Shown here: positions 36,489 through 48,000 of the stretch, one piece after another
Position numbering within the stretch: position 1 is the stretch's first letter
Layout: each line of letters opens with the position of its first letter
Source: Zygaena filipendulae
Lineage: Eukaryota; Arthropoda; Insecta; Lepidoptera; Zygaenidae
NCBI GenBank assembly: GCA_907165275.2
Contig: OU015651.1
Span: 11,926,501-11,990,500, forward strand
Length of the DNA stretch: 64,000 nucleotides
Direction: 5' to 3'
The notes under the pieces: model-generated
What the model saw: only the letters and a program-made list of their open reading frames with translations
Told to the model about the DNA's origin: nothing
The model's database searches: none
Position numbers and translations under genes: made by a program

Positions 36489-39400
36489 CTGGAATAAAAT
36501 AAAATTGCATTGATGCCCAATATAATATATTGATTTATAAAAATGCTTATTAATTTGATTGATGCATCAAATTAATATTACAACAGATAAGTAAATAGGT
36601 TAACATACCTGTATCAAATTTCTGTTTTTTTGATTCCTTACTGGCTGACCTTGTTTTTCTCCTTTGAACCTCTACTATGGCTAAATCTACAAAAAAAAGT
36701 ACTTATCTTTGTATTTATGTTACAAAAAAAATTAAGTGATAAAATCAAACCTTATCACACAATACGTACTATTATGAGTAGCGAGGTGTTTTTTTCTTGC
36801 ATATTCTGAGCGATATCTTTTTTTACAATGTGGTACAGAACAATAAAACCAGTCATCAGGATTGTGAATTTTCACATGACTCTTGTAATTATGCAACTGC
36901 GCAAAACCTGTAAGGAAAAAATATATTTAACTGATCACATTACAGTAGATATGAAATTTTCCTGGATTACCTCATGAATGTTTTGATGTGATGCAGATCC
37001 TAACATACAGACAAAAATTGCAAACACATGTTGTATTGACAGTTTTATTAAACAGGTGAAGACAACAATACAACAATAAATGAAATCACCGGCAGTACTA
37101 ATATAATATGTTTATCAATCAATCAATCAATATTATATATAATGAGTATAATGAAACTATTAAATTATCCCTAATATCGAAATCCCACGCGAAATCGAAA
37201 TTTTTCATTGATAAAAAAAAATTTCTTGATGTATTTTTTTACCTAGCTAAGTTATCACGGATAGCAATCTCCGTATCATAAAAATTCGCCACGTTGCCAA
37301 CTCGCAACGCCTTTCAGCGCGCACGGCACCAATCAGATGTCACCGCGCGCGCCAACCATGAACCAACCAGTATTAACAAATGGTGTTTTATTTTTTTTGT
37401 CTTATTTAGTTCGAAAAATTTGATTTTTCTATGTATTTAGATTTTAGGACTTATTTGATAATATTTCATTATACTCTAATCTAATATATTAGTGTTGCCA
37501 GTGTTCCACTTTATCGTCCACACTTGGAATATGATGTTATTTTACAAAGAGAAAATGGGCAATAATTATTATAAACTTATTTTACCTCTCCCACAAATAT
37601 CACAGTTGTATTGTTTGACATCAGAATGTATGAATTCATGACACTTCAGATGGTGTTGAAAGTTGAAAGATTTCCCACACCCCTTGTGACTGCAGCAAAA
37701 ACGTCTCTTACCCTCAGGTATGTGGGTATTGGAATGTGCTTTTAAGGCAAGGTCACTTGTGAATATGGAGTTGCACACATCACACTCAAATTTACCTGGT
37801 GGGTGTAAAGAATTCATTTTGTAATAATTCTAATTCTATACTAATAAATAATTTTGAATTTGAATTTTTTAATTTGAATACTACCTACTTCTATATTATG
37901 TATTTCAAACAATCCATTAATAACAGTAATATTTTTAAGCCAGGTATACTCCACAATGAAGATGTACATAGAGTAGAAATGTTTTGGAAATAACCAATAG
38001 GATAATACAATTATACCACATCTCCCCTCTCGTTCTGGTTATTTGTACTATTGGTACTACTATTGATACTATTGGTGATACTGGACTTTAACAAGATAAA
38101 AAAATATTATGGATAATGGTAATCTATACCTAGTATATAAACGAAAAGTCTTGTATGTCTTTTAAATTTTTATGAAACTTTAGTAAAGTGTAGAGCATTA
38201 AGGATATTACTTTAAAAAATGCTAGCTAGGTAACAGCTAGTTAAAGTAAGTTAGCAACCACTATAAAAAAATCATGTCCTCTAAAATATTTCACATAGGG
38301 TAAATATTATTTTTTGATGATAATGGGCATGATGACTAAATTTTAATTTTTAGTCCGTCTTGTGGATTAATAATAAATAAAAATAACAAATTTTCTCTTT
38401 TTCTACGTAATCAAAAAATAACAGCAATACATTAAGTTGAAATTCCATGAGACGGCCAACCTAGGTACACTTTATTTATTCTTTATTGCACAGTATGTAC
38501 AAATGGCGAACTTAATGCCTTGCGGCATTCTCTACCAGTTAACCATTGGGTAGATAGAGAAGATGGGGTGTGCAAACAAAAACACAACTAATATACTAGA
38601 CTTTACACTTAATTGATGTCACGACCCCCTACTCCCTAAACTTTAATGCATTTCATCGAAGTATATTTTCAGTATCGTATTATATTATCTGATTTTTTCA
38701 ATAATTAGAAAAAAGTGTCTTATTTTTTTACTAACTGACATACTAAATAGAATTTTGATTTTTGTACCTTGTCATCATGCCCATTCTAAAGTATCACAAT
38801 AATTATCTATAATAGTATATGTATAGAAAAATTAAATTGAAAACTGACAAAATAGTCATTTTTGGCACTTTTGTAGTTTTTGATTTCAAATATAAATGTT
38901 GCACATTTATCTTCAAATAATATTAAGTATTTACTGTTTATCCTATTTTTTATATTCCATAATCCATCCATAATGGGTGTGGTATGGGTATCATCGATCA
39001 TAACTGGAAAACAGTTACCTTTATGTGCATAGTTCATGTGTCTTTTGAGAAGATTGTCATCACAGAAGGAACGTCCACATTTATTACAAAATACCTTTTC
39101 TGTCCTCTTGTGCTGTCTTTCATGACGACGAAGAGCTGAACTAAAACATCGAAATAGTTTTGCTATGATTAAAAAAATCAACAGATTATTATCATCAAAA
39201 ATTTGGTTTTCACTAAATTTAAAGCACTTAATTAAGACTCTATGATGATATAACAGTAAATCTCATTTTAAATACGTTGCTGTTAAAGGTTTCACATCGG
39301 GATCAAGGAGATACAAAAATACATTGTAATCTTAATATATATAAATCACGTGTCACGTTGTTTGTCCGTGATGGACTCCGAAACTACTGAACGGATTTTG

Positions 39401-39975
39401 ATAAAATTTTGTAACCATTTATTATATGGGCCAACTTAAAAGATAGGATAGTTTTTATCCCGGAATTCCCGCGGGAACTCCGAAATTACCGCGGATGAAA
39501 TCGCGGGGGATAGCTAGTAGTTTATAAATTGATTTGTCACTTCATTAAGTTACATGGAACCTAGGTTGGTAAGTTGGTAGTACAAGTACCAACCTATGGT
39601 AAGTTTATTTGCACATACCAAACTCAGTAAGTTAATGGAAGAATTTTGCAGAAGATTATTAATGAAACAGTGGATGAAACCCACTCTCTTGTCCAAACAC
39701 AAAATAAGCACTCGGAAGTCGAGTTGCAGAAAGCAGCCCGTCTACAATACAAACTGATTCTGTCTGTATTGAACATAATCTTCATTAACAAATCATTAAC
39801 CATATTAATATGTTGAATATTGAAAAAGTACATACAGAAAATTAAACTTTTTATTGCATTCTTTGCATTCGTATAAATTAAAATGACTCAGTTCATGTCT
39901 TCTTCTCTCACTTACAAATTTATATTTGTTATCACAATAAGCACACTTAAGACTTTCGTCATCTTTTGTTTTCAT
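35842..39975 (-). CDS. Seven-C2H2-zinc-finger protein, possibly TFIIIA-like (six exons)
   Basis: Minus-strand exons 39836-39975, 39019-39140, 37586-37795, 36770-36907, 36609-36686 and 35842-36488 join with GT-AG borders and continuous phase into 444 codons. Fingers have cysteine/histidine sets 11/14/27/31, 37/40/53/57, 65/68/81/86, 92/95/108/112, 122/127/140/144, 152/155/168/172 and 180/185/198/202. Finger 2 is completed across an exon junction, which confirms the model. A basic segment follows (RRKTRSASKESKKQK, ~212-226), probably nuclear targeting, then an acidic tail with two cysteine motifs of identical spacing, at 273/280/289/291 and 404/411/420/422. Irregular linkers and two C-x4-C fingers recall TFIIIA, the 5S rRNA gene factor, though TFIIIA usually has nine fingers. 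The assignment is tentative, and a further 5' exon could exist. Confidence 0.8.
36609..36686 (-). CDS. Exon 5 of zinc-finger gene
   Basis: A 26-codon exon with acceptor TTTTTTGTAG and donor GTATGT. It encodes the basic linker NLAIVEVQRRKTRSASKE and onward. Confidence 0.75.
36770..36907 (-). CDS. Exon 4 of zinc-finger gene
   Basis: Acceptor TTCCTTACAG, donor GTACGT. Completes finger 6 (GFAQLHNYKSHVKIH) and encodes finger 7 (CSVPHC to HLATH). Confidence 0.8.
37586..37795 (-). CDS. Exon 3 of zinc-finger gene
   Basis: Acceptor ACCCACCAG, donor GTAAAA. Encodes fingers 4 and 5 and the CDIC start of finger 6. Confidence 0.82.
38352..38744. mobile_element. MITE-C copy 3, interrupted by a LINE tail
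   Basis: The two MITE-C ends (AGTCCGTCTTGTGGATTAAT and ACTGACATACT) are ~140 bp further apart than in other copies. The extra sequence at ~38462-38605 contains TTATTCTTTATTGCACAGTA and GCGGCATTCTCTACCAGTTA, resembling a LINE 3' tail in reverse. The octamer has decayed to TGATGTCA at 38614-38621. It lies in intron 2 of the zinc-finger gene. Confidence 0.65.
39019..39140 (-). CDS. Exon 2 of zinc-finger gene
   Basis: The acceptor TTTTAG is preferred over the TTCAG five bases further on, because only the first keeps finger 2 in frame (LSALRRHERQH). The exon also encodes finger 3 (FCNKCGRSF to HMNYAH). Donor GTAACT. Confidence 0.78.
39331..39521 (-). repeat. RepA-type repeat (zinc-finger gene intron 1)
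   Basis: Reverse orientation: GACTCCGAAACTACTGAACG, then ATCCCGGAATTCCCGCGGGA and CGGATGAAATCGCGGGGG, ending TAGCTAGTAG. Confidence 0.72.
39836..39975 (-). CDS. Exon 1 of zinc-finger gene
   Basis: The ATG has an A at -3. The exon encodes finger 1 and the first half of finger 2 (YECKECNKKFNF), and ends in phase 2 before donor GTATGT. Confidence 0.7.
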
Positions 39976-40599
39976 GATTTAATTTAATATTTCAATCCAG
40001 TTCAATGAGTATCATGTAGTGGGCGATTATAATTTTTTTAATAGATGCAAAGAGTATATAAATGTAAAATTTAATAAATATTAAATCATCACTTCGAAAC
40101 TTTTTTTTTTTGGTGAAGTTTACCCTTTTCGGGGAAGGCAGAAGGAAACTTAGTCCATATAGCCAATTCAGTGGTATATTTCTTCTTCTGAAGTTATTTA
40201 CTTATATCGAAATGCAATTCGATGCTTTACCGGAACTTTTGGCGGCAAATCTTCACAGTTGAACCTTATAGGACGCTCTGTGGGAAGTTGTATAGTAAAA
40301 CGAAAACCTCCCGGCGAACGCCCTATTTCATCTTATTTCACTGTTTCCGCACACTGTTCATCACTAATGGATCACTATTATGCAAAGTCCACCATAATCA
40401 CACAATAAACTAATTTGCAAAACAAAGAAATAAAACTGACGTGCACCCCACTAAAAATCCCGCCAAAAGTCCCTTCGAAATTTTATTTGGTGATGGTTTT
40501 TTTTGTTATGGCGTCGCGACTCGCGCGTAGATGTTTTGCCTGTTTTAGCATGATGTGAGTCCCTGAGACCCCCTGGGTAAAAAAATCGAAATTGTATTT
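39976..40599. other. Upstream region of the zinc-finger gene
   Basis: No supported exon is seen. Holds a T13 tract near 40101-40113 and the dispersed word CCCTTTTCGGGGAAGGCAG. A 5' untranslated exon could be present but cannot be demonstrated. Confidence 0.4.
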
Positions 40600-40856
40600 A
40601 GTCCGTCAGTTAGATAATAAAAAAATAAAAGACACGTATTTTTTGCTTTTTTAAAATAATGGAAATATGCATAGATAAAGCGCATTAAAGTTTAGGGTGG
40701 GGGACTCGTGATGTCACAGCTCGCTATAACGTGCGAACAAACTGAGCGAGGCGTGACGTCATGTGAAATTTCAACTTGATATATCTCCGTTATTTTTTGG
40801 TTACATAAAAAAAAAAATACGTGTCCAATATTTTTTAATAATCTACAAAACGGACT
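40600..40856. mobile_element. MITE-C copy 4, upstream of the zinc-finger gene
   Basis: Ends AGTCCGTCAGTTAGATAATA and CTACAAAACGGACT. Carries a full TGACGTCA at 40754-40761 and a TGATGTCA near 40709. It lies 625 bp upstream of the zinc-finger ATG. Confidence 0.75.
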
Positions 40857-40888
40857 AAAAAAAAAATTTAGGATACTAGCCTATCGTA

Positions 40889-40932
40889 GTGATTACCTTC
40901 TCTCTGGTAGGTACCAGAGAGAAGGTAATCAC
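40889..40932. other. 21-bp perfect-stem hairpin
   Basis: GTGATTACCTTCTCTCTGGTA (first 20 bases shown are 40889-40908) pairs exactly with 40912-40932 around a two-base loop. The right half recurs near 41010-41030 after several GAGGTAGGTAC words. Confidence 0.75.
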
Positions 40933-41370
40933 CACAAATTAATTATCACTACGTGGTAGGTACAGCGAGGTAGGTACAGAGAGGTAGGTATTGTAGGTAC
41001 AGGCAGAGAGAAGGTAATCACTACGGTACAGGAAAAGGCGACAACGGAATGCACGACACGAGATTGTCGAGATCGTCGACACAGGAATGTACAGCACCGC
41101 AATTGATGACACTGGATTTCATGGCCTAGCCGGCTTCGTGCTCCTTTTAGTAGTACAATGCAGGTAGTTTTTAGTAACTGAATTTTTAGTACTGTCTCCA
41201 AATATGACGGAAATTCAAATAAAATCAGTCCATGTTTAATATTTACAAACGTAATTATTATTTATCACTTTAATGAATTGTTACAATTTGTTATATTCTT
41301 TTTTTTACACAATATATCGGGATGTCATGGCCTCATCTTTATAAATATCACCTTATTTTGTCTTTAGCGC

Positions 41371-41590
41371 CTTTTGTCTTTTTCCAGAGTGATTACAGTT
41401 ACTGAAAGTCCGGTGTTTAGCGATTGGGCAACAGTAGGAATACATAAAAGCAGGCAAGTGTTATACAAGTTGTACTACGAAAGACAGTTCAACAGTCGTG
41501 AAGAGTTTAAAGAGTATGTAAAATCATACTCAAAGATTTTCAAAACCGTTTGCATGTTGGCTAAATCGCATTTTATCAGTTCTAAGATTA
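41371..41590 (+). pseudogene. LINE ORF2 linker fragment
   Basis: An open stretch encodes SDWATVGIHKSRQVLYKLYY and then EFKEYVKSYSKIFKTVCMLA. This pattern (regular Lys/Arg-Tyr helices) is typical of the segment between endonuclease and reverse transcriptase in CR1/Jockey-type non-LTR elements. Neither catalytic domain is present. An alternative is an orphan exon of a host gene, since TTTTTCCAG precedes the frame. Confidence 0.4.
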
Positions 41591-42108
41591 GTATGGAGTA
41601 CTGCGGCACGCTCGCTACGCTCGCTCGGCTCGCGAGACCTGGTCATTACTACGAACCTAACCTAATCAAGAATATCGTAGTACGCTACCTTCACCTCGTA
41701 ATCAGTTCATGATGTGGCCCCGACAGTAATGTTCTCATTACTTTTTACTTACTTCAATATTTGTGCCCTATTTGACAATAACTTGCCCTATTTGACAGTA
41801 TTTAGGTAAGTAACGTAAACGAGCATAAAGAAAGGAGGCGTGATTTCATCGTCGATTTTATAGGAGTGGTTTCACCAATTCCGGTGCTGTACATTTCGGT
41901 GTCGTATACACACTACACAATCCAGTGTCGCGCAACATAAGTCTAATTAATTTGTGGTCGCGCATTCCAGCGCTGTACATTCCGGATTGGTGTCGTACAA
42001 TATCGTATTGTGTATTGATCCCACCTGATGTTATCTAACAGCACCAAAGAAAAATTCACAGGAAAATATGCGCACCATGTGTTCTGTGCACAAACTACTT
42101 ATACGGGA

Positions 42109-42176
42109 TTTACACTCGCGCCTCGTTCCTCGCCTCGTGGTTCGTCTTGTGGCCAGGTACGAGGCGCGAGTGTAAA
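42109..42176. mobile_element. CG-rich micro-palindrome, unit a
   Basis: TTTACACTCGCGCCTCGT at the left is mirrored by ACGAGGCGCGAGTGTAAA at the right of a ~68-bp unit. It is CpG-rich in an AT-rich setting. The mirror copy lies near 52960-53027. No coding potential. Confidence 0.75.
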
Positions 42177-42190
42177 CGCTGTTTTATCGG

Positions 42191-42262
42191 CGTTTACACT
42201 CGCACCTCGTTCCTCGTCTTGTGCTTCGTTTCGTGGTGGGGTACGAGGTGCGAGTGTAAACG
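42191..42262. mobile_element. CG-rich micro-palindrome, unit b
   Basis: CGTTTACACTCGCACCTCGT pairs with the reverse-complementary right end, and an inner segment CGTCTTGTGCTTCG lies between. The mirror copy lies near 52870-52943. Units a and b are spaced by only ~15 bp. Confidence 0.75.
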
Positions 42263-42959
42263 CTACCTCGTCCCGTCGCTCGTGCGTGCGACCGCGACCG
42301 CACGATCGATGGAAAAGAGACAAAAGAGCTGCGGCCTGCAGTGCGTTCAGTTCAGTTGTCTTTGAGCTAGCAACAAGGGAGGATGTCGAAGTGTTAGCGG
42401 CAACAAGACGACTTTGCTTACTGAGCTTTTACTACTACTCGATTAATTTTAATAAATGAAATCCTTACTTATTATTCTAAAAATCTTTATATTATAAAGT
42501 TTGTATGGATTGTATGGATGTTTGTTACGTTTTCACTCAAAAACTACTGAATGGATTTCAACTTTACAATATTTGAAACAATATTTGAAACTTTACAATA
42601 AAACAGCTATAAAAATATCAAAAAATAATAATAATAGCTATAGATTCCTATTATCATATTATATATCTACTGTCTGCTATCTGCTCTATAGGGAACGTGC
42701 ACAACGACGGTGCTGCTGACTGGCGTCGCCAATCCGAATCTGGTACTCTATTGATAGCTGCCATTGACATTTATGACAAGTAAACAGGATTAATATTATT
42801 AGTGAAAATTATTATTCTTGCTAATCATAATGCATTGTATTTCTGGATGTATCAACACATCGACAAAAAATAAATAAAAATTTAAAAGAAAAGAGAATTC
42901 AGGAAATTATTTACCACTACCTGTTCGTAGTTCCGGACAGTTCCGGAGTTTAGGAATTC

Positions 42960-43098
42960 CGAATAGCTAGTAGTAAATAAACCCCCTGAAAACTTGTATG
43001 CAAAATTTTATTATGATCGGTTGTGCCGTTAAGGCGTAAAAGCGTAACAAACAAACAAATAAACAAAAACTCACTTTCGCATTTATAATATTAGTAAG
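42960..43098 (+). repeat. RepA repeat, internally shortened (inside transposon 1)
   Basis: AATAGCTAGTAGTAAATAAA joins ACCCCCTGAAAACTTGTATG, TGTGCCGTTAAGGCG and the TTTATAATATTAGTAAGG end. Confidence 0.65.
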
Positions 43099-43300
43099 GA
43101 TTATTTTCTTATCGTAAACTTTGGATATTTTAGTTTGTGCGACGATTTTACCAGTTTTACAGCTTCGTGTTCTTCATTTAATTATCCTCCTCATCCTCAT
43201 CGCTTCTACCTCCAATACATGGCTGGCCTCGAAAGCTTTTGACCTTTTGACATATTTTTGCCACGCTGATGATCATTAATTAAATTATTATATTATTGAC

Positions 43301-43622
43301 TGGCTGTGCCCCGCGGTTTCACCCGCGGTAATTTCGGAGTTCCCGCAGGAATTCCGGGATAAAAAGTACCCTATGTCCTTCTCTGTACCCCTGACGTGTA
43401 TGCCAAATTTCATCCAAATCCGTTCAGCCGTTTTTGAGCGACTTCCTTCAAATTTATCATCACTGCCATGGACCAATAAAACTGCTCAGCTCCTATGTGT
43501 CTTAGCGTTATGTTATATAGCCTACCTGCCCAGGAGTATGGACTATAATCGTATCAAGTTTGGTTAAAATCCCTTAGTAGTTTTTGACCCATGCGTGCAC
43601 ATGCAGACAGACAGACAGACAA
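43301..43622 (+). repeat. RepA repeat, long variant (inside transposon 1)
   Basis: CTGTGCCCCGCGGTTTCACC at the start; the 3' half has TAGCCTACCTGCCCAGGAGT and CAGACAGACAGACAAAAA instead of the usual end. The open frames over it are accidental. Confidence 0.7.
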
Positions 43623-44649
43623 AAAATTTACTGATTGAATTTTTGGCATCAGTATCGATCACCATTCATCCTCCAATATTAATTTTGAATAATATATCAT
43701 ATTCAATGTACAGAATTGACCTCTCTACAGTTTTATTATAAGTATAGATATAGATAGAACGTATAGCATTATATTATCTGTGATAGAACGGAACCCGTAT
43801 TTTATAACTTTTATCATACCTATTCAAAAATATAATATACCTAATTGAGGAGATAAATTAAACTATCTCTTCAATTCTTTGTCCGAAAGCACGATGACAG
43901 GTTTGATAAGTTTCCTTTACTGTCCGCATAGTCTCTTTTGTCGATTTAGTGCTGCCACCTATAGTTCGTGCACGTTCCCTATAGGATTTTTTACCAAGCT
44001 TGGCTAATAATTATTGTATTAATATTGCGCCATCTATGTATTGCTAACAAAAGTTTTTTGAAATTTGAACTGTCCTGTGCCTGTATGTGCGTGATACAGG
44101 TTCTCGACGGTTAAAATTTCATTTATTCCTGAAATAATCAAGAGATGTCGTTAACCATTATTTTGTAAACGTCGAAAATTAAATGCATGTATTCGGAACG
44201 TGCGAAGTGGGTGGAAGGGGTAAAGAAAACGATCGCTGCGCTTATCGCGGCAGAAATGTGCAACAAAAGGGGATCAGTCGGTAAACAAACAAACTTGTCA
44301 AATCAATCAAATTTATTTGGGTTTACACACAATAAATTTTATTTGGGTTTAAAATACTTAAAATTAAACTTCGAATGGATTTACTTTTACATGACATTAT
44401 ACAATGTATATTTTTACTCGCAGTTATCCTTAAGTGTCTAAAGCACACCAGTTTGGGCATGCCGATTTCTTTATTATGTCACAAAAAATGTTAATAATAT
44501 CTTCATCCGTTACAGCTACATGTTTCTTATAATAATTTGTATAATTGGAATTCCCACCAGACTGTAAAAAAAAACTTAAACAAGCTAAGCACTAGCAATC
44601 TTCTTTCTCCAACAGTAACTCAACGTTGTCCAATGTTTCAGATACATAT

Positions 44650-45068
44650 TGTTACGTGCTAGGGTTCTTTATTCGGAGTTTAACACTAACTTTACAAAAA
44701 CACTAGGTCTAGGGTGCCTAGGTCTAGGTATCACAGCTTGAAACACTAAACGACTGATCTCGAAGTCCAATAGTCTCGCCAAGGTCGCAGGTAGTCGCAG
44801 GTATCGCTCAAGATTCACTCGTAGTTATCGCTTCGAAAGCTCAAACTGAACTCCCCGTCCGGTTCGGTTGCGCCGTTTATATACCCAACCGAACGGGGCT
44901 CTAGAATGTTCGAGTCCGATGTGTTTTACTAGAAACTCGGCCGAACGTTTCTAGAATAGAACTTCTATCGAATTCGCTACTCCAATGTGTTTGCTTTACA
45001 TTGCGTGTTTTGTATGCATTGCGCGTTTTGCATACATTGCGCGCTATTAATCTAGCTCGACCGCGACA
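44650..45068 (-). repeat. 3' LTR of gypsy element
   Basis: Identical by eye to 48143-48561. In the element's sense a TATATAAA box lies at ~44877-44885, embedded in an inverted repeat (GGTTCGGTTG at 44861-44870 against CAACCGAAC at 44886-44894). Confidence 0.95.
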
Positions 45069-45082
45069 CTGCCCCCTTCTTA
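45069..45082 (-). other. Polypurine tract of gypsy element
   Basis: The minus strand reads AAGAAGGGGGCAG immediately before the 3' LTR. This purine-rich run is the expected plus-strand primer and overlaps the stop codon region of the reading frame. Confidence 0.75.
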
Positions 45083-48000
45083 GAGATGCTCGTCCCGAGC
45101 GTCACTATTGCTGCCTTGATAACGTGCTAAGCGGTCGATGTGCACTATTTTGAAAGCTCCCCTTGGTTGACGTTGAATCCGATACGTCACGTCATTCATC
45201 CGGGTAACAACCTTGTACGGGCCTTCCCATCGAGTCTGTAATTTCGGAGATTTTCCCTTTCGACGGATAGGATTGTGTAGCCATACAAGTGATCCCTCCT
45301 CAAAACCACTTGTATTCGCCCTCCGGTCATATCTCGTCTTCATGTTCTCGCTTGACTGCAAACCATGCTCTCGAACCAAAGCATAGACGTCCTGCATCTT
45401 CTCCCGTAGATCGGAGACGTAGTCCTGCATCAATTGAGGGTCATCTGGAGGTCCGCCTGTCAGTAAATCCACTGGTAGCCGTAGTTCTCTACCGAAATTC
45501 ACATACGCTGGGGTCGCCTTCGTGCTCTCATGCTCAGATGTTCTGTAGGCGAGTAGGAACAGCGGTATGAATTTGTCCCAATCCCTCTGGTGTTTATCAA
45601 CCAGTTTCGCCAAATTCCTCTCTAGCGTCTGGTTAAACCTCTCCACCATGCCGTCGGACTGAGGGTGATATGGCGTGGTCCTCGTCTTGTGCATTCCCAA
45701 GATTTTGCACATTTCCTGGAATAGCTGGGATTCGAAGTTCCTTCCTTGATCTGAGTGAATTTCCAAGGGTACACCGAATCGACATATCACTTCCTCAACC
45801 AACTTGGAGGCTACTGTCGTGGCTTCCTGATTAGGTATGGCGAACACTTCCGGCCACTTGGTGAAATAATCCATGACGACCAAGAAGTACTTGTTCCCTG
45901 ACTCGGTCACTGGAAAAGGTCCAGCCACGTCAACAGCAATTCTTTCCCAGGGCGCACCAACATTATAGAGTTGGAGGTTTCCGCGGGTCCTAGTTGACGG
46001 ACCTTTGACTGCAGCACAAGTGGTACATTTGCGGCACCATTCCTGCACATCCTCTCGACAATGAAGCCAGTAGAATCTTTCCCTCACTTTTGTTAATGTT
46101 CTCTTCACGCCAAGATGTCCACCTGAAACCCCATCATGTATTTCACGAAGAACATCTTTCACCCTGGTCCTTGGAACAACTAACTGAAGGTGGAACTCTC
46201 TGCCGTTAGGTTTCTCCCATTTTCGGTAAAGCATTCCGTTCTGCAGAACAAAGCTGTCCCATTGGGCCCAATAGGCTTTAGTGATAGGGCTAGTGGGTGC
46301 GACCTCAACCCATTTTGGTTTATCCGCACTACGTTTTTTCCAAGCCACGATGAGTCGAACGTCTTCATCATCTTCCTGAGCTTCTCTCATGGCCTCATCT
46401 TGCCACAGTCCCGGAGGGCTCGTTCTCGTAAGCTTAACGGTCAGTTCCTTCGACTCCTGTTTGACACAATGCTTACAATCTTCCGGGCATGGTCTTCTTG
46501 AGAGGGCGTCAGCGTTGCCATGGGCCTTCCCACTACGCACCTGTGCGATGACCGTTGCTGGGGCTTTTTTCACACCAGCCAGTACCTGTCCTTTAGTCCT
46601 GGCTGTCACACCTTTTCCCTGATTCCCGACAGGGGACAGAGTCTCCTGCCTCTTTGTCAGGTCATCAACTTGTTTCTGCAGCTTAAGGATTTTTTCTGTC
46701 ACCTCGTTCTTCTTTGGGCAGGAGAACTGCATGTGGCCTCGTTCACCGCATTTGTAGCACATGAATCCAGTCTTCTTTAGGGGGGCCTTAATTGCTTTAA
46801 CTTCCTCAGTGACCTCTCGCAGCTTATGTGCACGCACATCACGCCGTACTGCCTCAACTTCCAAGGCGTGTGCCAGGGCATCCTTTAAAGAGGTGTGATG
46901 ACGAAGCCCCACTGCAGCCCTTATCTCCATGTCCCGGATGCCATCCACGAAGGCTTGCAGAATGTTTGTGTCCAACGTCTTCGTGTCAGCTGTCGGATGA
47001 GCCTTGCGGACAAGCTTCTCGATCTCCAGTGCCCACTGCTGTAGTCCTTCTCCTGGACGCTGGACTCGATCGCGTAACTGGGCCCGGAACACGTGTTCAA
47101 GGTGGCGCTCCCCATATCTGGATTCGAGGGCCTCCATCAGCTCCTTGAATCCACTTCCTGAGCTAGGCAGTGCCTCCAACACAGACAAAGCCGAGCCCCT
47201 GAGCGCCACGGTGAGAGCCGTTAGACACTGCTCATCCGTCCACCCATTTGCGGTAGCGACGGTCTGGAACTGCTGCCGGTATGCGGGCCAAGACGTAGTT
47301 CCGTCGTAAGGTGGCACCTTCACTCTTGGTCCCTGGACTACGGCGACGGCTCCACTCGATGTGATTCCCACAGTTTTAAGTCGCAACAATTCTTTTTGCA
47401 GTCCAGAGACACCAGTTTCTAATCCTGTGACCCGCTCCTCGACTACATTCTTCAGTCCAGTAAGATCGGTTTCCAATACTGTGACGCGCCCTCCTACTGA
47501 ATCGACGTCTTCACGGAGTTGCTTCACTACATTGCTGACCTTACCAACGGCCGCCAAAACTGTGTGAAGATTTTGCTGTTGTTCTTCACGATTTTGTTGT
47601 TGCTCTTCACGTATGACGTGAAGTAGTTTGGCGCGCTCCCTTTGATCTTCACGCATCTGGTGCATGCCCTTATTAATGCTCTCGACCATCGCCACCAAGC
47701 TCCGTATATCCAGAGTTGGTACGTCCGCTGCTCGTGCAGTAGTTGTAGTCCGGCCATGGCCGGTGGGCGTGGCCAGGTGGGCGGAGTCAGTGGGCGGGGC
47801 TTCGGCGGTGGGCGTGGTCCAGAGGGCGGGGCTTAGGGCGGGCGTGGCCGCGTGGGTGGAGCCAGGAGGCGTGGCCACTTGACCAGTGGGCGGGGCCTCT
47901 GTGGTGGGTGGGACCGAATGGGCGGGGCCAGTGGGCGTGGTCAGGTCGGTGGGCGGGGCCTCCATTGTGAGTGGAGGGTGGTGGGCGGGGCCAGTGGGCG

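Larger units (their letters stand above)
42690..43980. mobile_element. DNA transposon 1, ISL2EU-like, with AT target duplication
   Basis: The ends AGGGAACGTGCAC and GTGCACGTTCCCT are inverted repeats flanked by AT (42688-42689 and 43981-43982). The right palindrome arm has the uninterrupted site CTCTATAGGAT (read on the opposite strand, near 52460), which fixes a 2-bp AT duplication. A short frame at 42830 starts MHCISGCINTSTKNK, resembling the first Cys pair of a THAP finger. A minus-strand piece near 43868-43950 looks like a protein C-terminus. RepA copies have landed inside. A 2-bp AT duplication plus THAP suggests the ISL2EU branch of the PIF/Harbinger group; that class assignment is inference. 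Confidence 0.7.

Noticed and set aside
44193..44646. YqaJ nuclease domain following the SWIM relic
   Set aside because: The protein-like sequence ends at a stop near 44442, and no nuclease motif could be recognised after it.
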